Shown here: positions 26,047 to 35,198 of the stretch, one piece after another
Layout: every line of letters starts with the position of its first letter
Position numbering within the stretch: the first letter of the stretch is position 1
NCBI RefSeq assembly: GCF_036231965.1
Contig: NZ_CP109499.1
Location: forward strand, 4,464,001 to 4,528,000
Direction of reading: 5' to 3'
Length of the DNA stretch: 64,000 nt
Source: Streptomyces sp. NBC_01428
GTDB lineage: Bacteria; Actinomycetota; Actinomycetes; Streptomycetales; Streptomycetaceae
The notes under the pieces: model-generated
Told to the model about the DNA's origin: nothing
What the model saw: the letters and a program-made list of their open reading frames with translations, nothing else
Database searches by the model: none
Made by a program: the position numbers and the translations under genes

Positions 26047-27863
26047 TCAGAAGACCGGGGTGCCGTTCTGGGTCAGCTGCCAGTTGGCGGCGGCGAAGTC
26101 CGCCGGGTCCAGGGAGCCCTTGGCCGTCACGTAGTCGATCATCAGCTGGCGGATCTCGTTGGTGGAGCTGTAGGCGATGTCGGCGGCCGCGATGTGCGGG
26201 TAGCCGCTGCCGCCGTTGGCCCGGTAGTTGTTCACGGCGACGACGAACACCTGGTCGTCGTCGACCGGGGTGCCCGCGTGGGACAGGTTCTTGATCCGGG
26301 AACCCTCGGGCTGCGCGATGTCGATGTCGTACGAGACGCCCGCCGCCGTGTCGTACATGTAGTCCCAGAAGCTGTTGGCGTTGGTGAGGGTCGCGGTGTC
26401 GACCTTCGTGCCGGCCGGGACCTGGTGGTAGTACTTCGCCGCGTACTCCAGGTAGTCCTTGAGCTGCGCGCCCGTGAGCTTCTTGCCGTACAGGGTGTTG
26501 TCGTAGATGTAGAGCCCGGCCACGTCGCGGATGGTGACGTCGCCCCGGGGGATGTCGGCGGTGCGGCTGAAGGGCGCCGCGACGGAGATGAGGGGCAGCG
26601 CCGCGTCGGCCGCGGACAGCCCGGTGGCGACGGCGGCCGTCTGGACCTGGTGGATGAAGTCCATGACGGGGACGTCCTTCCAGCACGCCTCCGCCGCGGA
26701 GAGGTCGGCGGTGCAGGTGCCGACCGGGGTGTTGACGTACGTGACGACCAGGTCGTGGTCGGCCGTCAGGAGCCCGGTGATCTCGGCGTCCTCCTCGACG
26801 GTGTTGCTGTTGAGGGTCTGCGCCTTGGTGCTCGTCACCTTCCACTGCCCGTGGACGAGTTCGAGCTCGAAGTCGAAGACGGTCAGTCGCATGCCGTAGC
26901 AGTACGGCTCGGAGAGGACGACGTCCTTGCCGGTCTCGGTGTTCGTCACCGTGTAGGAGGAGACCTCGGTGTGGGTGTGGCCGACGAGGATCGCGTCGAT
27001 GCCGGGGACCTGCTGGGCGACGAGGTTGGAGGCGTTCTCCACGTAGGGCAGTTCGTCGCCTACGACGAACTGCCGTCGAGGCCCGAGTGGTCGGTGAGGA
27101 ACACGACGTCGCAGCCGAGCGCCCGCATCCGCGGCACGTACTTCTTCGCCTGCTCGACGAGCCCGGTGAACGCCATCTTCCCGGAGACGTTGTCCTTGTC
27201 CCACAGGGCGATCCCGGGGTTGGTCAGACCGAGGATGCCGACCTTGATGTCCGGGGCGCCGGGCACCCGGACCCGCTTCACGGTGTACGGCTGGAACGCC
27301 GGCCGCAGGGTCTTCGCGTCCAGCGCGTTGGCGCCGAGCAGCGGGAAGTGGCACTGCTCCTCGAAGCGGCGCAGCGTCTCGATGCCGTAGTTGAATTCGT
27401 GGTTGCCTAGCGCGGCGGCGTCGTACCGCATGGCGTTCATCGCGATCGCCATCGGATGCCTGGGCCCCCGCTTGCCGCCGGTGCCGACGATGGGGTCGAC
27501 GCGCGCGTAGTAGTACGCCAGCGAGGTGCCCTGGATGATGTCGCCGGCGTCGACGAGCAGGACACGGTCCTCGCCCTTCGCGGCGCGCTGCTGCTTGACC
27601 AGGGTCGCGACGCGGGCGACACCGACCGAGTTGCCCTTGCTGTCCTGGTAGGCCGCGTCCGTGTAGTAGTCCCAGTCGAAGACGTGGCTGTGCAGGTCGG
27701 TGGTGCCGAGGATCGAGAACGACCAGGTGCGCGGCGGCTTCGGCGGCTTGCGGTGGGCCGCCTGCGCGGGGGTCGCCGCGACCGTGCCCGCGACGGCCAC
27801 GGCCGCACCGGTGACGGCCGACTTCTTGACGAACTCCCGGCGGTTCAGGGGAGGGACGGGCAT
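26047..27863 (-). pseudogene. Secreted bifunctional 5'-nucleotidase/metallophosphatase, frameshifted
   Basis: This is a UshA-like exported 5'-nucleotidase split between two frames. From the ATG at 27863 (AGGAG seven bases upstream) a twin-arginine signal RREFVKKSAVTGAAVAVAG leads to metal motifs TTDLHSH, DAGDIIQG and GNHEFNYG. That frame then hits TAG at 27060-27062 directly after HSGLDGSSS. The rest of the enzyme continues in the -1 frame: GDELPYVENASN, VGHTHTE and the C-terminal nucleotidase domain with YIYDNTLYGKKLTG and VNNYRANGGSGYP to the stop at 26047. One missing base at 27060/27061, turning a TAC codon into TA, restores everything. It could be a true mutation or a sequencing error. 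Confidence 0.85.
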
Positions 27864-28096
27864 GGGGAACACTCCTGGGAGGGGGCGAAGGGGCGGACGT
27901 ACAGGCCGAACGTGGTCGAACGAGGTCTGCGAGCCGTGCGGGACTACACGCGTAGAGCGTGGTCTCCCACCGGCCCCTCCGGAACCAGGAGCACCCCATC
28001 TCCCGGTCAAGTAACGGTCAGTTCACGCCGGCCGCGGTCACCCCGCCTTCCGGCCTCGGGGCGTGTCCACTCCCCCGTCGCGTCCCCGGACACGAC

Positions 28097-28130
28097 AGCG
28101 CCCCCGGCCGGAGATCCGGCCGGGGGCGCT
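28097..28130 (-). terminator. Hairpin terminator of purA
   Basis: Perfect 16-bp inverted repeat (28097-28112 with 28115-28130), 21 bases beyond the purA stop. The two-base centre means the apical pairs open to a GGAGATCC-like loop. No T run follows, as usual in this group. Confidence 0.82.
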
Positions 28131-28150
28131 GGTCCGCCTGATGTCCCGTA

Positions 28151-29434
28151 CTAGATGAACGAGTTGATCTCGATCGTCTCGTCACGGCCCGGGCCGACGC
28201 CGATCGCGGAGATCGGGGCGCCCGACATCTCCTCCAGGGCCCGGACGTACGCCTGGGCGTTCTTCGGGAGGTCGGCGAAGGTCTTCGCCTTGGTGATGTC
28301 CTCGGACCAGCCGGGGAGCGTCTCGTAGATCGGCTTCGCGTGGTGGAAGTCGGTCTGGGAGTACGGGAGTTCCTCGACGCGCTTGCCGTCGATCTCGTAG
28401 GCCACGCAGACCGGGATCTCCTCCCAGCCGGTCAGCACGTCCAGCTTGGTGAGGAAGAAGTCGGTCAGGCCGTTCACACGGGTCGCGTAGCGGGCGATGA
28501 CCGCGTCGAACCAGCCGCAGCGCCGGTCGCGGCCGGTCGTCACACCACGCTCGCCGCCGATGCGGCGCAGCGCCTCGCCGTCCGCGTCGAACAGCTCGGT
28601 CGGGAACGGGCCCGAGCCGACCCGGGTCGTGTACGCCTTGAGGATGCCGATGACCCGGCTGATCTTGGTCGGGCCGACACCGGCGCCGGTGCAGGCGCCG
28701 CCCGCGGTCGGGTTCGACGACGTCACGAACGGATACGTGCCGTGGTCGATGTCCAGCAGCGTGCCCTGGCCGCCCTCGAAGAGCACGACCTTGTCCTGCT
28801 CCAGCGCCTGGTTCAGCACCAGCACGGTGTCCGCGACGTACGGCTGGAGCCGGTCCGCGTAGGCCAGCAGCTCCTCGACGACCTGGTTCACCTCGATGGC
28901 GCGCCGGTTGTAGAGCTTGGTGAGGAGCTGGTTCTTGACCTCCAGCGCCGCCTCGACCTTCTGGATGAGGATCGACTCGTCGTAGAGGTCCTGGATACGG
29001 ATCCCGACGCGGTTGATCTTGTCCGCGTAGGTCGGGCCGATGCCGCGTCCGGTGGTGCCGATCTTCCGCTTACCGAGGAAGCGTTCCGTCACCTTGTCCA
29101 CGGTGACGTTGTACGGCGTGATGACGTGAGCGTTTCCGCTGATCAGGAGCTTGGATGTGTCGACACCGCGCTCGTTCAGTCCGTTCAGCTCGGAGAACAG
29201 GACCGACGGGTCGACGACGACTCCGTTGCCGATCACCGGAGTGCACTCCGGTGTGAGGATTCCGGAAGGGAGGAGGTGGAGGGCGTACTTCTGATCGCCC
29301 ACGACTACCGTATGGCCGGCGTTGTTGCCGCCCTGGTAGCGCACCACATAGTCCACGGATCCACCGAGCAGGTCGGTGGCCTTTCCCTTGCCTTCGTCAC
29401 CCCACTGAGCACCGAGCAGCACAAGTGCGGGCAC
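28151..29434 (-). CDS. purA: Adenylosuccinate synthetase
   Basis: A 427-residue GTP-dependent enzyme joining IMP and aspartate to adenylosuccinate, the first committed step to AMP. The P-loop GDEGKGK lies at 12-18 with catalytic Asp13. His41 is in GGNNAGHTVV, and the IMP/GTP loops TTGRGIGPTYADK and SSNPTAGGACTGAGVGP are intact. The arginine loop ends in GVTTGRDRRCGWFDAV. The GTG at 29434 gives the standard N-terminus PALVLLGAQWGDEGKGK, with GGAAGGGG upstream. It is monocistronic, with a structured leader (29565-29592) and its own terminator. Confidence 0.97.
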   Translation of the reverse strand: MPALVLLGAQWGDEGKGKATDLLGGSVDYVVRYQGGNNAGHTVVVGDQKYALHLLPSGILTPECTPVIGNGVVVDPSVLFSELNGLNERGVDTSKLLISGNAHVITPYNVTVDKVTERFLGKRKIGTTGRGIGPTYADKINRVGIRIQDLYDESILIQKVEAALEVKNQLLTKLYNRRAIEVNQVVEELLAYADRLQPYVADTVLVLNQALEQDKVVLFEGGQGTLLDIDHGTYPFVTSSNPTAGGACTGAGVGPTKISRVIGILKAYTTRVGSGPFPTELFDADGEALRRIGGERGVTTGRDRRCGWFDAVIARYATRVNGLTDFFLTKLDVLTGWEEIPVCVAYEIDGKRVEELPYSQTDFHHAKPIYETLPGWSEDITKAKTFADLPKNAQAYVRALEEMSGAPISAIGVGPGRDETIEINSFI

Positions 29435-29564
29435 AGGCGTACACCCCTTCCGGGCGGGGCATGTCCAAGGTCGGGGACGTACGCGGCTGCTTCTGGACAC
29501 AGCTGAGTACGCCGGCGACCACCTTTGGCCGCGACCGTCGGACCGGATGCCCCGGAATAGACGA

Positions 29565-29592
29565 AGCCCCTGGCGCAATAGCGCAAGGGGCT
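29565..29592 (-). promoter_or_regulatory. Stem-loop in the purA 5' leader region
   Basis: Arms AGCCCCTGGCGC (29565-29576) and GCGCAAGGGGCT (29581-29592) pair with one mismatch around AATA. It lies between divergent starts, so it is not an ordinary end-of-gene terminator. On the minus strand a TAGCAT hexamer (complement of 29604-29609) precedes it. If that is the -10 box, the purA transcript would begin with this hairpin about 150 bases before the GTG. Confidence 0.5.
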
Positions 29593-29634
29593 CTTGCACA
29601 AAGATGCTACCCGAGGAAGCGAGGCAGGACCGAG

Positions 29635-30495
29635 GTGGCGGCTTCCGACCAGCTTCTGGTGGTCATCGACCCGGTCGCCCGACGGACGGACGGCGAGTCC
29701 GTGCGCATCGCGAAAGACGTGCTCAGCGCGGGTGCGGCGACCAAAGTGTGCCTTCCGGAGGGACCCGAGGAATTCGCCCGGGCGCTGATCCGCCGGGGCG
29801 CGCGGCGACCCGTCGTCATCGGGGACGACGGCGCCCTGCTGCGGGCGGTGGCCCTGCTGCACCGGCAGCGGGAGCTGGCCGGATGCGGCCTGGCGCTGGT
29901 GCCCGTGGGCGGCGTGCTGTCGCTGTCCCGGGCGCTCGGGGTGCCGACGGGCGCCGTCGCCGCGGCCCGGGCGGTTCTCGACGGCGCCGAGCGCCGTCTC
30001 GACCTGCTCGTGGACGACAGCGACGGCGTGGTGCTCGGCGCGCTGCGCATCCCGTCCCTGCCCGCCCGGCCGGCCGCCTCGCTGGGCACGGTCCCCGGAG
30101 AGGCGGGGGAGCACGGCGCCCACCCCTGGCTGCGCACCTGCCAGTCGCTGGTGCGCACGCTCGCCTCCCGCCCCGCCCGGCCGGCCGCCGGCCCCGCCCA
30201 CGGACCCTCCCGGCTGCGGATCGAGGTCGACGGCGTGTGCGTGGTGGACCTGGACCAGCCCGTGGAGGCCGTGTCGGTGACTCCCGGGGCGTCGGGGACC
30301 GGTGCCGAGATCGAGGTCCGTCCCGTGTCCGTGGGCGCCGAGGCCGCCCCGCTCCGGCTGACCGGGCACCGGGTCACGGTCTCCGGCGCCGACTTCCGCT
30401 ACCGCGCGGACTCCGTGGTGAGCGGCCCGGTGCGGACCCGGACGTGGACGGTCCGGGAGTCCGCCTGGGGGCTGACGCTGCCCATGGTCCGCTGA
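29635..30495 (+). CDS. Degenerate diacylglycerol-kinase-like protein
   Basis: A 286-residue soluble protein resembling the DAGK/LCB5 lipid-kinase fold. It opens with LLVVIDPVARRTDGESV, where kinases have NP. The RRPVVIGDDGALLRAVALLH block occupies the place of the nucleotide loop GGDGT, which is changed to GDDGA. A GVPTGAVAAARAVLDGAERRLDL block and a C-terminal beta half (FRYRADSVVSGPVRTRTWTV) follow family order. Loss of the glycine-rich loop suggests altered or no kinase activity. Assignment to the family is from overall pattern and is moderate. GTG start at 29635; AGGAC lies upstream. Divergent from purA. Confidence 0.6.
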   Translation: MAASDQLLVVIDPVARRTDGESVRIAKDVLSAGAATKVCLPEGPEEFARALIRRGARRPVVIGDDGALLRAVALLHRQRELAGCGLALVPVGGVLSLSRALGVPTGAVAAARAVLDGAERRLDLLVDDSDGVVLGALRIPSLPARPAASLGTVPGEAGEHGAHPWLRTCQSLVRTLASRPARPAAGPAHGPSRLRIEVDGVCVVDLDQPVEAVSVTPGASGTGAEIEVRPVSVGAEAAPLRLTGHRVTVSGADFRYRADSVVSGPVRTRTWTVRESAWGLTLPMVR

Positions 30496-30534
30496 GGACC
30501 CCCGGGCGGACCGCCCGGGCAGGGTCCGGACGCG

Positions 30535-31032
30535 TCAGGCGTCTCCGTAGAGCTTCTCGCGGTGGGCGCGCCAGCGTTCCATCATCGCGGCGATCTCACC
30601 GTCGACGAACTCGAAGAACGCGAGGGTCTCGGAGAGCCGGCGCCCGGCCGGGCTGGCCGGGCCGAGGCTGTCGACGCCGGAGCGCAGGGCCTGCTCCCAG
30701 CGCTTGAGCACCGCGTCCCGGTTGGTCAGCGCCTCGTACCACTGGTTGCTGTGCACGCGGTAGCGCTCGCGGCGTGAGCCGGGTTCCCGCTCGCGCGAGA
30801 CCATGTGCTGCTGGGCGAGATAGCGCACCGCACCGGAGACCGCGGCCGGGCTGACCTGGAGCTGCTCACCGAGCTCGGCGGAGGTCATCGCGCCCGCGTC
30901 GGAGGCCAGCAGGGCCGCGAAGACCCGCGCGGGCATCCGCTGCATCCCAGCCTCGACGAGCTGCGCCGCGAAGCCCTCGACGAACTGCGAGACCGCCTCG
31001 GGATCCCGGTCCGCCCTGCTCGGTTCCGCCAT
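30535..31032 (-). CDS. GbsR/MarR-type transcriptional regulator
   Basis: A 165-residue winged-helix regulator of the GbsR-like MarR branch. The helix-turn-helix TSAELGEQLQVSPAAVSGAV lies near 50-70, the wing includes REREPGSRRERYRVHS, and a C-terminal helix FFEFVDGEIAAMMERW probably dimerises. It is divergent from an ABC exporter; the ~100 bases between carry the inverted repeat at 31098-31117. This arrangement strongly suggests that it represses the exporter and itself. Confidence 0.88.
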   Translation of the reverse strand: MAEPSRADRDPEAVSQFVEGFAAQLVEAGMQRMPARVFAALLASDAGAMTSAELGEQLQVSPAAVSGAVRYLAQQHMVSREREPGSRRERYRVHSNQWYEALTNRDAVLKRWEQALRSGVDSLGPASPAGRRLSETLAFFEFVDGEIAAMMERWRAHREKLYGDA

Positions 31033-31097
31033 CGGTCGATCATCTCCCCTGCTCGCGCGTCACCGTCGAGTGTATCCGGGGTTCATACGTTTCCTTA

Positions 31098-31117
31098 ACT
31101 TCACAAATTTCTGAAGT
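31098..31117. promoter_or_regulatory. Inverted-repeat operator between regulator and ABC exporter
   Basis: ACTTCA (31098-31103) and TGAAGT (31112-31117) form a perfect six-base inverted repeat around an AT-rich eight-base centre, extended imperfectly to CTTAACTTCA/TGAAGTAAG. It sits ~20 bases before the ABC start in the most AT-rich stretch nearby and is the natural binding site for the divergent GbsR-type protein. Confidence 0.6.
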
Positions 31118-31135
31118 AAGCGTACGTTCTGAAAC

Positions 31136-32176
31136 ATGACGAAGGCAATCAGCGTCTCCGGGCTGCGCAAGGCGTTCGGCAGGACACACGCGCTGGAGGG
31201 GCTCGACCTGGAGGTCGAGGCCGGCGAGGTGCACGGCTTCCTCGGTCCGAACGGCTCCGGGAAGTCCACCACCGTCCGGGTCCTGCTCGGTCTGCTGCGC
31301 GCCGACTCGGGCGCGGCGCAGATGCTCGGCATGGACCCCTGGAGCGACGCGGTCGAACTGCACCGCCGGGTCGCCTACGTCCCGGGCGACGTGACCCTGT
31401 GGCGCAACCTCTCCGGCGGCGAGGTCATCGACCTGTACGGACGGCTGCACGGGGGCCGGCGCGGAGGCCTCGACCCGGCACGGCGGGCCGGCCTCGTCGA
31501 GCGCTTCGAACTGGACCCCACCAAGAAGGGCCGCGCCTACTCGAAGGGCAACCGCCAGAAGGTCGCGCTCGTCGCCGCGTTCGCCTCCGACGTCGACGTG
31601 CTGATCCTCGACGAACCCACCTCGGGCCTCGACCCGCTGATGGAGGAGGTCTTCCGCCGGTGCGTCCAGGAGGAGCGTGCGCGGGGCCGCACCGTCCTGC
31701 TGTCCTCGCACATCCTCAGCGAGGTCGAGGAACTCTGCGACCGCGTCAGCATCATCCGGGCCGGCAGGACCGTGGAGAGCGGCTCCCTGGCGGAACTGCG
31801 GCACCTGACCCGCACCAGCGTCACGGCCGAACTCACCGGCCCGCCGGGCGCGTTGGCGGGGCTGCCCGGAGTGCACAGCCTCGACGTCCAGGACACCGGG
31901 CCCCTTCCCGACGGCGTCCACAGCCGGGTCCGGCTCCAGGTCGACACCGAGCGGCTGAACGCCGTCCTGCGCTCACTCACCGACTCCGGCGTACGGTCGC
32001 TGACCTCCGCCCCGCCGACCCTGGAGGAGCTGTTCCTGCGGCACTACCAGGACGACGGATCGGACGACGGCCCCGGCGACCGATCGGGCCAGGGAGCGGA
32101 CGGGGGCTCGGACGGGAGCGGAACCGGGGGCCGACGGGCCGCGGCCCGGGGCGCGTCCGAAGGGGCGGCACGATGA
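31136..32176 (+). CDS. ABC exporter ATP-binding subunit
   Basis: A 346-residue ATPase of the drug/antibiotic-exporter (DrrA-like) type. Walker A GPNGSGKST lies at 38-46. The signature has the form YSKGNRQKVAL near 137-147, with YSKGN in place of LSGGQ, as common in this group. Walker B is LILDEPTSGLDPL near 155-167, with the H-loop LSSHILSE. A C-terminal accessory region ends in a Gly/Asp/Ser-rich tail. Its stop overlaps the permease start in ATGA (32173-32176). Two subunits and the divergent regulator form an inducible export unit with unknown substrate. Confidence 0.94.
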   Translation: MTKAISVSGLRKAFGRTHALEGLDLEVEAGEVHGFLGPNGSGKSTTVRVLLGLLRADSGAAQMLGMDPWSDAVELHRRVAYVPGDVTLWRNLSGGEVIDLYGRLHGGRRGGLDPARRAGLVERFELDPTKKGRAYSKGNRQKVALVAAFASDVDVLILDEPTSGLDPLMEEVFRRCVQEERARGRTVLLSSHILSEVEELCDRVSIIRAGRTVESGSLAELRHLTRTSVTAELTGPPGALAGLPGVHSLDVQDTGPLPDGVHSRVRLQVDTERLNAVLRSLTDSGVRSLTSAPPTLEELFLRHYQDDGSDDGPGDRSGQGADGGSDGSGTGGRRAAARGASEGAAR

Positions 32177-33786
32177 CCGCCACGACCGCCGGAGCGTTCG
32201 CCGCCCGTGGCGGCGGTGCGCGTCCGCTGGCCGGCACCGGCACGCTGCTGCGGCTCGCGCTGCGCCGCGACCGCGTGACCCTGCCCGTGTGGATCGGTGT
32301 GACCGGCCTGTTGGTGCTCTCGCTGCCCGGCTCGCTGAAGAGCGTGTACGCCACCCCGGCCGAACGGGCCGACGTGGCACGGCAGATGCTCACCAACAGT
32401 TCCCTGCGCGCCACCTACGGGCCGGTGTTCGCGGACTCCCTCGGCGGGCTCACCGCCTGGCGCGTCGGCTGCTTCGCCGGTGTGCTCGCCGCCGTCATGA
32501 GCCTGATCGTCGTCGTCCGTCACACCCGCGACGAGGAGGAGAGCGGACGGCAGGAACTCGTCTCGGCCGCGATGGTCGGGCGGCGCGCCCCGCTGACCGC
32601 GGCGCTGCTCGCGGCACTGGTCGCGAACGGTGTCCTCGCGCTGCTCGTCGCGGCCGGCCTCGCCGGTCAGGGCCGGGCCGGCGCGCTGGCGCTCGGACTG
32701 ACCGTCGGCGGGGTCGGCATGGTCTTCGCGACCGTGGCGGCCGTCGTCGCCCAGTTCACCGAGAGCGCCCGGCTCGCCAGGGGCCTGACCGGCGCGTTGC
32801 TCGGCGCCGCGTTCGTCCTCAGGGCGGCGGGCGACGCGGCGAGCGACGACGGCTCCTCCGCGCTGACGTGGATCTCCCCGATCGGCTGGCTGGAGAACAC
32901 CCGCGCCTTCGCGGACGAACGGTGGTGGGTGCTCGCGCTGTTCGCCGCCGCCGTCGCCGCACAGGGCGCCGTCGCCTACGCGCTCGCCGGTCGCCGTGAC
33001 GTCGGCATGAGCTTCCTGCCCGCCCGTCCCGGCCCCGCGACCGGCCGCCTCGGCACGGCCGGAGCCCTGGCCTGGCGCCTGCAACGCGGGGCCGTGCTCG
33101 GCTGGAGCCTCGGCTTCCTCGCCGCGGGCGCCGCCTTCGGAGCCATCACCCGGGGCGCCGCCGACCTGGTCGGCGACAACGCCGCGACCCGCGCCGTCAT
33201 CGAGCGGATGGGCGGCCGGAACGGCATCACCGACGCCTTCCTCGCCACCATGGTGAACCTGTTGGGCATGGTCGCCGCCCTGTTCGTCGTCTCCTCCGTG
33301 CTCCGGCTGCACGGCGAGGAGACCTCGCAGCGCGCCGAACCCCTGCTCGCGGCGGCGGTCGGCCGGCTGCGCTGGGCCGCCGGCCACCTCGTCCCCGCCT
33401 TCGGCGGCACGGTCCTCGTCATGCTGCTCGGCGGACTCGGTCTCGGCGTCGGCCACGGAGCGGAGCTGGGTCCGGTCCTCGGCGCCTGCCTGGTCCAGAT
33501 CCCGGCCGTCTGGACGCTCGGCGGCCTCGCCGTCCTCCTGTACGGCCTCTCCCCCCGGCTCGCGCCCGGTGCCTGGGCTGCGGCCGGCCTCGCCCTGCTG
33601 CTCGGCTGGATCGGCCCCGCCCTGGACGTGCCCCGGGCCGTCCTGGAGCTGTCCCCCTTCGGCCACCTCCCGAAGCTGCCGGGCGACGCCATGGCGTGGC
33701 CCCCGGTCCTCGCCCTCACCGGGCTCGCGGCGGTCCTGACGGCTGCCGGACTGGTGGCCCTGCGGCGGAGGGACCTGACGACGTGA
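32173..33786 (+). CDS. ABC exporter permease
   Basis: A 537-residue polytopic protein with about twelve hydrophobic segments in two repeated halves, beginning with the cytosolic RLALRRDRVTLPVWIGVTG. It resembles the large 'exporter of polyketide antibiotics' permeases from actinobacteria (TetAB/MDR3-like). The second half restarts with LAWRLQRGAVLGWSLGFLAAG. It is translationally coupled to the ATPase. Substrate unknown; export of a hydrophobic compound is inferred from the family. Confidence 0.88.
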   Translation: MTATTAGAFAARGGGARPLAGTGTLLRLALRRDRVTLPVWIGVTGLLVLSLPGSLKSVYATPAERADVARQMLTNSSLRATYGPVFADSLGGLTAWRVGCFAGVLAAVMSLIVVVRHTRDEEESGRQELVSAAMVGRRAPLTAALLAALVANGVLALLVAAGLAGQGRAGALALGLTVGGVGMVFATVAAVVAQFTESARLARGLTGALLGAAFVLRAAGDAASDDGSSALTWISPIGWLENTRAFADERWWVLALFAAAVAAQGAVAYALAGRRDVGMSFLPARPGPATGRLGTAGALAWRLQRGAVLGWSLGFLAAGAAFGAITRGAADLVGDNAATRAVIERMGGRNGITDAFLATMVNLLGMVAALFVVSSVLRLHGEETSQRAEPLLAAAVGRLRWAAGHLVPAFGGTVLVMLLGGLGLGVGHGAELGPVLGACLVQIPAVWTLGGLAVLLYGLSPRLAPGAWAAAGLALLLGWIGPALDVPRAVLELSPFGHLPKLPGDAMAWPPVLALTGLAAVLTAAGLVALRRRDLTT

Positions 33787-33794
33787 CGTGATCA

Positions 33795-33824
33795 CGCCTC
33801 ACCACGTGACGACGTGGTGAGGCG
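33795..33824. terminator. Bidirectional terminator between ABC permease and P450
   Basis: Perfect 13-bp stem, CGCCTCACCACGT (33795-33807) with ACGTGGTGAGGCG (33812-33824), loop GACG. It begins nine bases after the permease stop and lies 38 bases from the convergent P450 stop. Confidence 0.85.
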
Positions 33825-33861
33825 CGTCCGAGCCGTGCTCGGACCTCGGGCCCGGGCCGGC

Positions 33862-35103
33862 TCAGACCTCGACCTTCAGGCCCTCCAGGCCGCGGATCAC
33901 GAAGCCCGGCTTGCGGACCGGCTCCTCGGTGAGCCGGAGTCCGGGAGCCCTGGTCAGCAGCGCGCTCATGGACGCGGCCAGCTCGATGCGGGCCAGCGGG
34001 GCGCCGATGCAGTAGTGGATGCCGGCGCTGAAGGAGATGTGCGGGTTCTCCGCCCGCGACAGGTCCAGCGTGTCCGGGGACGCGAACACCTCGGCGTCAC
34101 GGTTCGCCGAACCGAAGAGCATCGCGATCTCCGCGCCCCGCGGCACCGTCGTCCCGTCGATCTCGATGTCGTCGAGGACCCACCGCTCGAACAGCTGGAG
34201 CGGGGTGTCGTAGCGCAGCAGTTCCTCGACCGCCGACGGGATCAGCGTGTGGTCCGCCCGCAGATCGGCCAGTTGGGCGGGGTGCCGGAACAGGTTCCAC
34301 CAGCCGGTGACCGTGGAGTTGACCGTCGCCTCGTGCCCCGCGTTCAGCAGCAGGACGCAGGTGGAGATCATCTCCTGCTCGGTGAGCCGGTCGCCCGCGT
34401 CGTGCGCCGCGATCAGCCCCGAGATCAGGTCGTCCGCCGGCTCCTTGCGCCGGGCCTCGATCAGCACGCGCAGATACTCGGTGAACTCCACCGACGCGCG
34501 GACCGCCCGCGCCGCGACCTCCTCGGACGGGTTCAGCTCGTACATCCCGCAGATGTCCGCCGACCAGGGCCGCAGCGGCGCGCGGTCGGACTCCGGGATG
34601 CCCAGCATCTCCGCGATCACGGCCACCGGCAGCGGCTCCGCCACGTCGGTCAGCAGGTCGCCGCCGCCGGCCTCCACCAGCCGGCCGACCAGTTCCCCGG
34701 CCAGCCCCTCCACGTACGGCTTCAGCCGCTCCACCGTGCGCGGGGTGAACGCCTTCGACACCAGCCGGCGGATCCGGGTGTGGTCCGGGGGCTCCAGGTC
34801 CAGCATCCCGTGGTCGTTGAGCACGTGGAACGGCTCCTGCTCCGGCGGCGGTGCCGTCCGGCCGAAGTCCTCGTGCGTGAACCGGTGCTGGTAGGTCCGG
34901 CCGAGCCTGCGGTCCCGCAGCAGCGCCGACACGTCCGCGTGACGCGGCACCAGCCACTGGTTCGTCGGCTCGTAGTGGTGCACCCGGCCCCGTGCGCGCA
35001 GTTCCTCGTACGCCGGGTACGGATCCGCCACGAACGCCGGGTCCCACGGGTCGAAGGCCCCCGGGGCCGGGGTCTGCGCGGCGGACGTCTCCAAAGCTGC
35101 CAT
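33862..35103 (-). CDS. Cytochrome P450
   Basis: A 413-residue soluble class-I bacterial P450. The I-helix motif is LLNAGHEATVN (AGxEAT form), the ExxR is in VEELLRYD, and the heme ligand Cys365 lies in FSAGIHYCIGAPLAR. Such enzymes hydroxylate small molecules with ferredoxin partners; no ferredoxin gene is next to it, so partners are supplied from elsewhere. The substrate is not predictable, although this size and loop set are similar to CYP107/CYP105-like enzymes. It is monocistronic, convergent with the ABC exporter. Confidence 0.94.
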   Translation of the reverse strand: MAALETSAAQTPAPGAFDPWDPAFVADPYPAYEELRARGRVHHYEPTNQWLVPRHADVSALLRDRRLGRTYQHRFTHEDFGRTAPPPEQEPFHVLNDHGMLDLEPPDHTRIRRLVSKAFTPRTVERLKPYVEGLAGELVGRLVEAGGGDLLTDVAEPLPVAVIAEMLGIPESDRAPLRPWSADICGMYELNPSEEVAARAVRASVEFTEYLRVLIEARRKEPADDLISGLIAAHDAGDRLTEQEMISTCVLLLNAGHEATVNSTVTGWWNLFRHPAQLADLRADHTLIPSAVEELLRYDTPLQLFERWVLDDIEIDGTTVPRGAEIAMLFGSANRDAEVFASPDTLDLSRAENPHISFSAGIHYCIGAPLARIELAASMSALLTRAPGLRLTEEPVRKPGFVIRGLEGLKVEV

Positions 35104-35198
35104 GACCGGACGCTAGCCCGAGGAGACCCCCGCTGAACAGGGGTGACCCGGGGCGAGGTGCCCGAGGCGGGGCGGCGAGGGGAGCGGACCGGAGGGCG

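Noticed and set aside
29565..29592. purA leader hairpin as a purine riboswitch
   Set aside because: None of the conserved junction or loop-loop features of purine riboswitches is visible; it is only a simple stem-loop.
31399..33786. Single 795-codon frame spanning both ABC genes
   Set aside because: The first part is an out-of-frame shadow of the ATPase gene. The permease begins at the ATG at 32173, coupled by ATGA.
33862..35103. P450 and ABC exporter as a biosynthetic gene cluster
   Set aside because: They are convergent and separated by a strong terminator, and no synthase, peptide precursor or tailoring partner lies nearby.
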